15,257 nt of DNA, taken from NCBI GenBank assembly GCA_050999295.1, contig JBPCPI010000193.1:1-15257 (forward strand), read 5' to 3'. This document shows positions 1 to 7,181 of the stretch, piece by piece (positions within the stretch are counted from its first letter, which is position 1; every line of letters starts with the position of its first letter). Position numbers and translations under genes: made by a program. The stretch is from JACCQS01 sp050999295. GTDB lineage: Bacteria > Actinomycetota > Actinomycetes > Mycobacteriales > Geodermatophilaceae. The notes beneath the pieces were generated by a model. It was not told where the DNA came from. It worked only from the letters and a program-made list of their open reading frames with translations, and did no database searches.

Positions 1-585
<585 letters not shown>

Positions 586-615
586 GTCCGCGTCACCCGT
601 ACGACATCGCACAAA

Positions 616-657
616 CGCAAAGGGCGGTCCCGTCATCCGACGGGACCGCCCTTTGCG
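616..657 (+). terminator. Rho-independent-type terminator hairpin after groEL, probably bidirectional
   Basis: A perfect 19-bp inverted repeat (616-634 and 639-657) encloses a 4-base loop (ATCC). The arms read GCAAAGGGCGGTCCC... and its exact complement ending ...CCCTTTGC. The A-run and T-run at the base of the stem give a U-rich edge on both strands. It starts 30 bp after the groEL stop and lies just before the stop of the convergent GtrA-like gene (671), so it can end transcription from both sides. There is no long T tract after the stem, which is common in high-GC actinobacteria. Confidence 0.9.
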
Positions 658-670
658 ATGTCTGGGGCGG

Positions 671-1198
671 CTAGGACCGGGCGCTCAAAGCCCGGGAGGT
701 CGTCGTGAAGACCCAGGCCCGCAGCGCGACGAACCGTACGAGCCCGATGCCACCGGTGACAGCGCCGATCATCAGCACCTGGATCAACAAGCTCACATCC
801 GGTACAGCTGCTTGCAAGGTGAGCAGGGCGTAGCTCGTGGCGAGCAGGCCGCCGACGGCCAGGCCGCCGCCCCGCAGCTGGGCGCGTACCCAACTCACCG
901 CCGCCGAGGCATGGAAGGTCAGCCTCCGGTGCAACTCGTTGGCCAGCAGGGTGCTGGCGACCATGCCGATCAGGTTGGCCGCCAGGCTGCCCAGCGAGCC
1001 GAAGGTCACAAACACCGCCGCGTACAACGCCGAACTCAGTAGGCCGACAACGGCGAAACGGGTGAGCTGGGCCAAGGTGCCATCACCGTTCAGTTGCTGC
1101 CGCACTGTCCGACCCAGCTGAGCCGCTGCGCGCGCCGGACTGGGTACGTCGGCGAGCAGCACGGCACTCCTGCGCAGTGCCATGGTCGGGCAGGTCAC
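671..1198 (-). CDS. GtrA-like family membrane protein
   Basis: This 175-residue protein matches the GtrA/DPMS-like family: small four-helix membrane proteins thought to move or present lipid-linked sugars (polyprenyl-phosphate glucose and similar) for cell-surface glycosylation. An N-terminal soluble stretch of about 45 residues precedes the typical core LTRFAVVGLLSSALYAAVF. Two helices follow, with the conserved ANxxGMxxSTLLANELHRRLTF region, and two more hydrophobic segments (about residues 110-128 and 135-155). The TWVF-like ending is represented by RAWVF. The GTG at 1198 is chosen because GGAG lies 5 bases upstream; an ATG at 1183 is an alternative. No glycosyltransferase lies beside it, so its sugar substrate cannot be inferred. 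Confidence 0.85.
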   Translation of the reverse strand: MTCPTMALRRSAVLLADVPSPARAAAQLGRTVRQQLNGDGTLAQLTRFAVVGLLSSALYAAVFVTFGSLGSLAANLIGMVASTLLANELHRRLTFHASAAVSWVRAQLRGGGLAVGGLLATSYALLTLQAAVPDVSLLIQVLMIGAVTGGIGLVRFVALRAWVFTTTSRALSARS

Positions 1199-1330
1199 GG
1201 TAGCTCCGAGGTTCGGGCGATGGGCGGCTTGGAGTCAGTCAGTAATACATTGGGTGCAACCCCGGGCCCGGATGGCTATTCCCCCTGTGACCTGGGACGG
1301 CCAACATCGACTGAGCGCGCGCCGGGACCT
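1199..1330. other. Short intergenic region, nothing recognised
   Basis: This 132-bp gap separates two minus-strand genes: the stop of the tryptophan-rich protein and the start of the GtrA-like gene. It is somewhat less GC-rich around 1231-1255, with TCAGTCAGTAATACATT. It probably contains the GtrA gene's promoter, but I could not assign a convincing -35/-10 pair. No hairpin or coding frame stands out. Confidence 0.3.
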
Positions 1331-2395
1331 CTACTCGGCGTCTGTGTTGCGCCAGCTGGCGTCGCTCTTACCGTCCCGCACCCATTGCCGCCTTCCTCCG
1401 ACGGGGGTGAGCACGTCGGTCAGCCACCATGTCTGGTCGGGGTCCCATCCGGCGAGAACGGTATGTCGATCGGCTCCCGCCGGCAGGGCACGCCCGGCGG
1501 CTTCGAGATAGCCACGCCCGGTCAGATGCACACCGTCGTAGTCGGCTGCGACGGCTCGAAAGTCCGGAATCAACCAGTTGCCGTTGAGCCCGGTCGTCCG
1601 GTACCAATCGTGTCGCCGGGAGAAGATAACGGAGAGGGGGTAACGGGCCACCAGCTCCATCCAGGCCTGGCTACCAGTGACCTCGTAGATCCTGACCGGT
1701 CGGCGGATCTCGACGGCGACGGTTTCGGCGTGGGTCCAGCCGGAGTCGTCTTCCACCAATCGAAGTCCCAACGGTTCACCGCTCTCGAGTGCGCTGGTCG
1801 TCTTGGGCGCGCCGTCGACATTAGGTGTCGACCACCAGATCCCAGACCACGGCGCGGTGGGGTCTTGGGGAGCGCTCTGGCTGGCCAGCTCATGGGTCAT
1901 GGCGTCGGAATGCCAGCGGTCCAGCCTAGCCGAAGCCCCGGTGAAGGAGGTGCCGACCGCACCCAGCCGTTCCTCGTTCAGCCACTCGACAAGGTGCTGA
2001 GTGTCTGGGTCCAGCGCCCCGGCCCACCAGGTGTCCGCGGTGCACGAGTCGATCGCCTTCCCGAGCGGCCGCAGCACCTCTTGGATCTCTACGATCGCGA
2101 GTACCTCGTCGATCTCGTCGGGAGGTTGCCAATAGCGCGCCCAGGTGACCGCATTGGCGAACGCGTCGAGAAGGCGAGCGACGGAGATGGGCCCGGACGC
2201 GTACTCGCTGAGAGTGCGCTGAACCCGCTTCTCGAGCATGGAGATCAGCCGCGTCTTGCCCACCCTCGGTCGGCCGAGACGAACCGCCTGCCAGGCCGGC
2301 TCGTCCACCGCTGCTTCGAAAAGTAGCTCCCAGCACAGGCGGCGTCCTCGCGGCCCGGAGGTCAGGCCTTGGTCCCTCGCAGGCTGGTCGTGCAC
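1331..2395 (-). CDS. Tryptophan-rich protein of unknown function
   Basis: This 354-residue frame has no family I can name. It is favoured over the long opposite-strand frame because its composition is protein-like and its codons are third-position GC-biased. It is unusually rich in tryptophan (20 of 354 residues), in WW pairs and motifs such as TWWAG, SGIWWSTP, DPDQTWWLTDV and DGVHLTGRGYLEAAG. The first half is acidic and helical-looking (DEIDEVLAIVEIQEVLRPLGKAI). The second half looks like alpha/beta with RPVRIYEVTGSQAWMELV. The early GRPRVGKT matches a P-loop pattern, but no Walker B follows and the flanking strand is poor, so I do not call it an ATPase. No signal peptide or membrane segment is seen. 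The GTG at 2395 lacks a clear Shine-Dalgarno, and the true start could be internal. Confidence 0.7.
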   Translation of the reverse strand: MHDQPARDQGLTSGPRGRRLCWELLFEAAVDEPAWQAVRLGRPRVGKTRLISMLEKRVQRTLSEYASGPISVARLLDAFANAVTWARYWQPPDEIDEVLAIVEIQEVLRPLGKAIDSCTADTWWAGALDPDTQHLVEWLNEERLGAVGTSFTGASARLDRWHSDAMTHELASQSAPQDPTAPWSGIWWSTPNVDGAPKTTSALESGEPLGLRLVEDDSGWTHAETVAVEIRRPVRIYEVTGSQAWMELVARYPLSVIFSRRHDWYRTTGLNGNWLIPDFRAVAADYDGVHLTGRGYLEAAGRALPAGADRHTVLAGWDPDQTWWLTDVLTPVGGRRQWVRDGKSDASWRNTDAE

Positions 2396-2499
2396 CGCTC
2401 GACCGTAACGCTGGCCGATCAGGACGGCGCTACGACTGGGTGGGTGTCACACCGGTCACGAAGCGCTCAAGTCGAATTTCCCTCACTTACCCTTGCCCC

Positions 2500-2799
2500 G
2501 TGGCCATCTTCGTCGACGCGCCGGTGTGGCCGTACCGGAATCGGCTGTGGTCCCACTTGGTCAGCGACCTGTCCTTTACCGAATTGCACGACTTCGCCGC
2601 CCGGCTCGGGCTTCCCGATCGGGCCTTTCACCGCGACCACTATGACCTTCCGGCCGAACGGCACGCCGAAGCGGTCGAATTGGGGGCTTCGCCGGTCAGC
2701 GGGCGGGAGCTTCTGGCGGCCCTTCGGCGCGCTGGTCTGCGTCGGCCTGCGCCGCGTCCGGCTCGCCGTCCCCGGCTGAACCAGATCGCAGAAGGCTAA
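2500..2799 (+). CDS. DUF4031 domain-containing protein
   Basis: This 99-residue protein begins with VAIFVDAPVWPYRN and continues LWSHLVSDLSFTELHDFAARLGLP, then FHRDHYDLPAERHAEAVELGA. That is the full DUF4031 layout: a short strand with VD, a W, SHLVSD, an ELHxFA helix and a DHYD(L/V)P motif. The biochemical function of the family is not established. The frame is open upstream to 2440, but the family starts right at (M)AIFVD, so the GTG at 2500 is chosen. The C-terminus after GLRR is an Arg/Pro-rich tail. The gene converges with the HD-domain gene and shares 104 bp with it. The pairing suggests a shared role with that phosphohydrolase, but this is inference only. Confidence 0.85.
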   Translation: MAIFVDAPVWPYRNRLWSHLVSDLSFTELHDFAARLGLPDRAFHRDHYDLPAERHAEAVELGASPVSGRELLAALRRAGLRRPAPRPARRPRLNQIAEG

Positions 2800-3403
2800 G
2801 TTCGGCGGTCAGATTGCGGCGGGCAGCGGCCTCGACCGGCGCCAGCGCCTGGAGTCGGTAGAGCCGAGGTGCGGCCAGCAGCGCGTCGAGTACGGCGGCT
2901 CGTCCGGTCTTGAAGTCGCGGTCGGGGACGTGCGCATACTCCTGACGAATCGCGTTGAGATAGGCCACGTATGTCTCCGGCGGACTGGCCAGCACCATGA
3001 GGTCGGCATCGTTGAGCAGTTCGCCGTTTCGGTCCCCCTCAGTCGGGTCGTGGGTGGCCGTGAGGCGGACCAGCCGGGCCACTTCGCGCACGCGATCCGC
3101 TGGCAGTCCGAGTGTGCCGAGTTCATTCTCGGCCAGGGCCGCGCTGCGCTCCTCGTTGTCGGTGGCCCGCGGGTCATAGATCGCGTCGTGGTACCACGCT
3201 GCCAGCCGTACGGCCTCGGGATCGGCGGTATGGTCGGCGTGCTCGTCGATGAACAGCAGGACGGCCGCCAGGTGGGCCACCCCGTGGTAGCCGCGATGCG
3301 GCTCGCTCCACCGCCCGATCAGCCTGGCCCAGCAGTCCGCTGACGCCTGGCCGTCTCCGGCAAGCGCGGTCCAGGCAGCCAAGTCCACCGTCGTCGTGGT
3401 CAA
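2696..3403 (-). CDS. HD-domain metal-dependent phosphohydrolase
   Basis: This 235-residue protein resembles the predicted HD-superfamily phosphohydrolases of the COG4339 type. Metal-binding residues are visible in order: H40 and H44 in GYHGVAHL, the H72-D73 pair in AAWYHDAIYDP, and acidic NDADLMVL (about 131-138) near the usual last ligand. These enzymes are thought to cleave phosphate esters or nucleotides in the cytoplasm; the substrate is unknown. The TTG start at 3403 overlaps the TGA of the upstream M20 gene (TTGA), with GGAG just upstream, so translation is probably coupled. A GTG at residue 6 is possible. The last 34 or so residues form a Gly/Asp/Ala/Pro-rich tail with no HD features. 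That tail lies entirely over the convergent DUF4031 gene, so it looks like a late extension. Confidence 0.85.
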   Translation of the reverse strand: MTTTTVDLAAWTALAGDGQASADCWARLIGRWSEPHRGYHGVAHLAAVLLFIDEHADHTADPEAVRLAAWYHDAIYDPRATDNEERSAALAENELGTLGLPADRVREVARLVRLTATHDPTEGDRNGELLNDADLMVLASPPETYVAYLNAIRQEYAHVPDRDFKTGRAAVLDALLAAPRLYRLQALAPVEAAARRNLTAELSLLRSGSAGDGEPDAAQADADQRAEGPPEAPAR

Positions 3404-4671
3404 CGGACTCCGCAGGTACGCAGGACGAGCAGCGCGAGCGCCCGAGCAGTGCTGAGCAGATCGCTCATCTCCACTTGCTCAGTGACGGTATGCGCATACC
3501 GGCCGTGTCCAGGTCCGAAGTGGACTGTGGGAATGGCCTCCGCCGCGTACAGCCGGAGATCACTCCCGTACGCCGCGGCCCGCTCCGGTGGCGTGCTGCC
3601 TCTGACCTGGGCAGCAGCGGTCTGAACCCACCCCAGCAGCGGATGTCCGGACGGCATTGCGCCACTTCCGAATTGGCCGCCGGACCAGCTGACGGTGGCG
3701 GGATGGTCGGCCAGCCAGGGATCGTCCGCGCAGGCGAGCGCGACCCGCTCCTCGAACACCTTCCGGGCCGCAGCCGAGGTTTCGCCAATCAGTACGCCGT
3801 ACCGACCGTCGGCCACCAGCCGATCCGGCACGCTGCTGGCCCAGTTACCGGCACTGACAGTCCCGATGGACAGCGAATACGGGAGTTGATGCTCGCGGAG
3901 CCGTACGTCGGGATCGGCGTTGCGTTCGGTCTCCAGTTCGCGCAGGGCGAGATGGATCGGCCAGAAGGCCTCGAAAGCGCTCACCCCGAGGTCGCGGGTG
4001 GCCCCATGGGCTGCTCGGCCGGATACTTCGATCCGGAAGGTCAGCGCACCCGCATTCGCGGTGTGGACTGTGCCGCCCGTGGGTTCGAGGATGACTGCTG
4101 CGTCACCTCGATGGCCGCGGCGCAGGGTGGACCACGCCCCCAGTCCGCCATCCTCCTCACCGGCAACGCTGTGCAGAGCGAGCGTGCCGGCCAGGCGTAC
4201 TCCGCTGTCCTGCACAGCTGTGGCCACCACCATGGCGGCCACCAAACCGGCCTTCATATCGCACGCGCCTCGGCCGTGGACGACGTCGCCATCCACGTGC
4301 GGTTGGAAGGGTTCGTGTGCCCAGAGGGAGACATCGCCGGGGGGTACGACATCGATGTGCCCGTTGAGGACAAGAGTCGGGCCGTCGCCACCTCCGGTGG
4401 TTCCCACCAGCCCCCAGGCTTCGGTACGAGGTGCCTCCATGCCCGGGAAGTCGGGGTGCCTCCTGGCTTCGGGCAGATCGATCGCCCAGAGATCGGTGGC
4501 CAGGCCCAGCGGATCGAAGTAGCCGGCCAGCCAGTGCTGGGCCTCGCTTTCCGCGGCGCTGCCGGTGATCGAGGGAATAGAGATCAACTCGATCAGCCGG
4601 TCGAAGGCCCACTGCGTATCGATTGCGTCGAGGACGCGTTGTTCATGAGGAGAGACAAAGGCACGCCCCAT
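3400..4671 (-). CDS. M20-family metallohydrolase (ArgE/DapE/acylase type)
   Basis: This 423-residue cytoplasmic zinc hydrolase belongs to the ArgE/DapE/ACY1 group, whose members cleave N-acyl or peptide bonds. Visible metal and catalytic residues, counted from the ATG, are H105 and D107 in NGHIDVVPPGD, D138 in GRGACDMKAG, the catalytic/ligand pair E172-E173 in AGEEDGG, E196 in LEPTGG, and the last histidine in HGRYAHTVTEQVEM. The lid-domain motif SGRAAHGA is present. All key residues are intact and the length is normal, so it should be active; the substrate is unknown. The ATG at 4671 is preferred, although the frame is open to a TTG at 4692. It forms an operon with the HD gene (4-bp overlap). 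It is divergent from the second M20 gene with only 75 bp between the starts. Confidence 0.92.
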   Translation of the reverse strand: MGRAFVSPHEQRVLDAIDTQWAFDRLIELISIPSITGSAAESEAQHWLAGYFDPLGLATDLWAIDLPEARRHPDFPGMEAPRTEAWGLVGTTGGGDGPTLVLNGHIDVVPPGDVSLWAHEPFQPHVDGDVVHGRGACDMKAGLVAAMVVATAVQDSGVRLAGTLALHSVAGEEDGGLGAWSTLRRGHRGDAAVILEPTGGTVHTANAGALTFRIEVSGRAAHGATRDLGVSAFEAFWPIHLALRELETERNADPDVRLREHQLPYSLSIGTVSAGNWASSVPDRLVADGRYGVLIGETSAAARKVFEERVALACADDPWLADHPATVSWSGGQFGSGAMPSGHPLLGWVQTAAAQVRGSTPPERAAAYGSDLRLYAAEAIPTVHFGPGHGRYAHTVTEQVEMSDLLSTARALALLVLRTCGVR

Positions 4672-4746
4672 GGTGGCATTGCCAGCCGGCAACCGGTCGC
4701 GGCGGGTCGGCGTTGCTGACGTGAACGCGCCGGCCGGAAATTCGGG

Positions 4747-5919
4747 GTGAACGAGAGCGGTGACATGAATCCTGGTGGTACCTCGGGTGCTGTCCGATTG
4801 GTCGAAGACCTAGTGCGGATCTCCTCAGTCGGCGCCGGTGAGGGCACCGTGACGCGGCACTGTGCCCTGCTGCTCACCGCGGTCAATGCCCAGACCGAGT
4901 TCGTCAACTGGGCGCCCAACCGTGAGCAGCTCATCGCTCGGTTCGGCGGTAACGGTCCGCCACTGACCCTGACCGGGCACGTCGACACAGTGCCGGCCGA
5001 CCCGGCCACATGGAGCGTCGATCCGTGGGCGGGGACCAGCGACGGCAATCGGATCGTTGGTCGCGGTGCCTCGGACATGAAGAGCGGGATCGCCGCGATG
5101 GTGACCGCCGTAGTAGGACACCTGCGCCGGCCGCACGAGTGTCGGGGAATCCAGGTCGTCCTCACCGCGGCCGCGGAGACCGGTTGCCAAGGTGCGCTGG
5201 AGATTCCGGCGTCGGCATTGCGCGGCGGCGGCCCGCTGCTCGTCGGAGAACCAACGGCGAACATTCTTGTTCCCGCGCACAAGGGTGCCCACTTGCTGCG
5301 GTTGCAGGCCAAGGGTCGGGCGGCCCACGGATCGGCTGCCGAGCTCGGAGTCAACGCCGGGTTCCGGCTGGCTCGCGCAGTGACCGTGTTACAGGAAATG
5401 TCTTCTTGGCCATCGGATCAGCGATTCGGTCCCGTGACGGTGAATGCCGCGACCGTCAGCGGGGTCGTTCAGGCCGATGTCGCACCGGATTCGGCTGAGG
5501 CGCTGCTCGACCTCGCTACGGTCCCCGGCGTCGATCCTGACGAGCTGCGCGTACTCGTCAAGAGCAGTGCCGGAGAAGGCATTTCAGTCTCCGAGCTGGT
5601 TGATCTCCCGCTGATCGACACCAACCTCGATGACCCATTCGTCGAGCTCGTACGTGAGGCGCTGGCCAAGAGCGGCCTGCCCAACGAGCCGGCGGCACCA
5701 GCTCGATACTTCACTGATGCTTCCGTGCTGGTCGGCTTGCTCGGCACGTCCTCGGCCGGTAAGCCGACGGCCGCGCCGGTGCCCACGGTGATTCTCGGAC
5801 CGGGCGAGCCCGACCAGTGTCACGTCGTCGACGAGTGGTGCCGACTGGATCGCGTGGACGAGGCGGTCGAGGTCTACTCCACGATCCTGGCCGCCTGGTG
5901 CGAGGGCGCTCGGGCGTGA
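4747..5919 (+). CDS. DapE-like M20-family protein, catalytic glutamate replaced
   Basis: This 390-residue protein has the M20 two-domain plan of succinyl-diaminopimelate desuccinylase and acetylornithine deacetylase relatives. Metal ligands are present: H78 and D80-region TGHVDTVPAD, D110 in GRGASDMKSG, E144, E168 in VGEPT and H359 in GEPDQCHVVDE. KGRAAHGS in the lid and YFTDASVL are also typical. The unusual point is TAAAETGCQGA at 141-150. Relatives read ...EETGC..., and here the first Glu (the general base) is Ala143, codon GCG at 5173-5175. It may therefore be catalytically weak, a binding protein, or a recent mutant. The start is uncertain: GTG 4747, or ATG 4765 six codons downstream. 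A YbaK-type gene follows 10 bp after the stop, probably in the same transcript. Confidence 0.9.
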   Translation: MNESGDMNPGGTSGAVRLVEDLVRISSVGAGEGTVTRHCALLLTAVNAQTEFVNWAPNREQLIARFGGNGPPLTLTGHVDTVPADPATWSVDPWAGTSDGNRIVGRGASDMKSGIAAMVTAVVGHLRRPHECRGIQVVLTAAAETGCQGALEIPASALRGGGPLLVGEPTANILVPAHKGAHLLRLQAKGRAAHGSAAELGVNAGFRLARAVTVLQEMSSWPSDQRFGPVTVNAATVSGVVQADVAPDSAEALLDLATVPGVDPDELRVLVKSSAGEGISVSELVDLPLIDTNLDDPFVELVREALAKSGLPNEPAAPARYFTDASVLVGLLGTSSAGKPTAAPVPTVILGPGEPDQCHVVDEWCRLDRVDEAVEVYSTILAAWCEGARA

Positions 5920-5929
5920 CGGCCTCGAC

Positions 5930-6502
5930 ATGAGCGCTGCCGCGCGGATCGGGCGCCTCGACCTCGAGTCGGCTGCCCAGCGAGCTGACCTGCTCGCCGG
6001 GCCGGTGGCAGCCGCCCTGGCTGCGGCCGCGGCGAGGGATCCATCTTTCGCGGACGTCGCCGTTGCCGAGATCGACCCGGAACTGGCCGACACTGCGGCC
6101 TTCTGCGCGGCCTACGACGTACCACTGGAACTCTCGGCGAACTGCGTGGTGGTGGCCGGGAAGCGCCAGGGCGTGCAGCGGATCGCGGCCTGCCTCGTCC
6201 TGGCCACGACGCGGGCCGATGTCAACGGCGTGGTCAAGCGGCGCCTGGACGTACGCAAGGCCTCGTTCCTCTCGATGGAGGAGGCCGTGGAGCGTACGGG
6301 CATGGAGTACGGCGGAATCACCCCACTCGGGCTCCCCGACGACTGGCCGGCCCTCGTCGACGAGGCCGTCGCCGCGTTGCCCTGGGCGATCATCGGCAGC
6401 GGTCTGCGCCGTTCGAAGCTCGCCATCCGGGGCTCCGCGCTGGCCCGGCTGACCAGGCAGGGTAGCGGAGCCGTTATCACCGGCCTAGCCGTCCCGGCGT
6501 GA
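5930..6502 (+). CDS. YbaK/EbsC-type aminoacyl-tRNA deacylase family protein
   Basis: This 190-residue protein contains the YbaK/aaRS-associated editing domain over about residues 50-185. Such proteins hydrolyse mischarged aminoacyl-tRNA (for example Cys- or Ala-tRNA(Pro)) in trans in the cytoplasm. Recognisable parts are ELSANCVVVAGKRQG (first strand pair), ACLVLATTRADVNGVVKRRL, the RKASFLSMEEAVERTGMEYGGITP segment with its usual GGITPLGLP turn, and WAIIGSGLRRSKLAIRG near the end. An alanine-rich N-terminal extension of about 45 residues precedes the domain. ATG 5930 lies 10 bp after the stop of the DapE-like gene, so co-transcription is likely. The 3' end overlaps the convergent XRE gene by 26 bp. 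Exact tRNA specificity cannot be read from sequence. Confidence 0.88.
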   Translation: MSAAARIGRLDLESAAQRADLLAGPVAAALAAAAARDPSFADVAVAEIDPELADTAAFCAAYDVPLELSANCVVVAGKRQGVQRIAACLVLATTRADVNGVVKRRLDVRKASFLSMEEAVERTGMEYGGITPLGLPDDWPALVDEAVAALPWAIIGSGLRRSKLAIRGSALARLTRQGSGAVITGLAVPA

Positions 6503-6965
6503 GCTGGTCGCGGTCGGCACGGTGTTCGGCATCGTCGCTCGCGGAAACCCGGCGAGCGCGCACCAGGAGAGCGGCCGACGGAACCACCCTGCCGGTGAGA
6601 TAGGTGGACAGGCGCGAACGCGACGTCCCCAAACGGCGCGCGAAGTCCGCGCGAGTCAGCCCTGACCGCGACAGCAGCTCGCTCAATTCTCGTGCCACTT
6701 CGGCGCGCTCGGCCGCCTCGGCCCGGTGACGGGCTCGTCGGATGGCCGCCTCCATGAGCTCGGCTACGCCATAGGGGCGCGTGTGCCCGAGTGCTTCCTC
6801 GATCTGGCGAGCCGTTCTGCCCCAAGGGTCCGTAGCGACGGCCGATGCGAGCCGGGACAGGTCACCGAGGTCACCCCGCTCCAGCGCCGTGGGCACGGCC
6901 TCACTCGGCCAGGTGTCGACCGGGTCCTGTGGCGAGGCCACGAGGTTTCTGAACGTCAGCGCCAC
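6477..6965 (-). CDS. XRE-type helix-turn-helix protein, likely antitoxin or repressor
   Basis: This 162-residue protein has a helix-turn-helix near residues 94-140 (SELLSRSGLTRADFARRLGT, then SRSRLSTYLTGRVVPS), the Cro/C1 (XRE) layout in which the second helix of the turn contacts DNA. A helical N-terminal half (ARQIEEALGHTRPYGVAELM) precedes it and probably serves dimerisation or partner binding. The GTG start at 6965 lies 3 bp after the TGA that ends the extended nucleotidyltransferase frame (6969-7670), so the two were built as one operon. By analogy with nucleotidyltransferase/HTH toxin-antitoxin pairs, it may neutralise the upstream protein and repress its own promoter. That role is inference. 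The 3' end overlaps the convergent YbaK-type gene by 26 bp. Confidence 0.78.
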   Translation of the reverse strand: MALTFRNLVASPQDPVDTWPSEAVPTALERGDLGDLSRLASAVATDPWGRTARQIEEALGHTRPYGVAELMEAAIRRARHRAEAAERAEVARELSELLSRSGLTRADFARRLGTSRSRLSTYLTGRVVPSAALLVRARRVSASDDAEHRADRDQLTPGRLGR

Positions 6966-6968
6966 CGG

Positions 6969-7181
6969 TCACTCATCGCGCTCGTCGAGCATGGCCGTGG
7001 CCAATTCGAGGCAGGCAAACTTGGCGTCGCGCCAATCGCTGCACTCCGGCCTGAGGTTTCGGTAGGAGCTCAATTCGCGGGTGACCGACGGGTCGGTCGG
7101 TCGTGGATCGGACAGCTGCCGGGCCAACTGGGTCGCCACACCAAGAGAACCAGCGTCGGTTTCCGCGCGTTGGTCGGCGTA
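6969..7181 (-). pseudogene. Detached C-terminal segment of the nucleotidyltransferase, in frame beyond a TAG
   Basis: Reading on past the TAG (7182-7184) in the same frame gives 70 open codons and then TGA at 6969-6971. The translation begins YADQRAETDAGSLGVATQLA and continues through TRELSSYRNLRPECSDWRDA to LATAMLDERDE. It looks protein-like, with high third-position GC, amphipathic helices, and a natural join ...ASIND-(stop)-YADQ.... Its end abuts the XRE start by 3 bp. With it, the nucleotidyltransferase would be 233 residues. I found no convincing independent start or Shine-Dalgarno, so I take it as the stranded or read-through end of the upstream gene. Confidence 0.7.

Noticed and set aside
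2251..2275. P-loop-like GRPRVGKT in the tryptophan-rich protein
   Set aside because: There is no strong hydrophobic strand before it and no Walker B or sensor motif after it, so a chance match is likely.
1094..2326. 410-codon + strand frame
   Set aside because: It lies opposite the tryptophan-rich gene. Its translation is Gly/Pro/Arg-rich without any domain, typical of an antisense frame in high-GC DNA.
2443..2453. GGTGTCACACC palindrome between divergent genes
   Set aside because: It is only 5 bp per arm in GC-rich DNA, with no second copy; too weak to call an operator.
3475..4719. 414-codon + strand frame
   Set aside because: It is antisense to the M20 gene, which has complete catalytic motifs; this frame has none.
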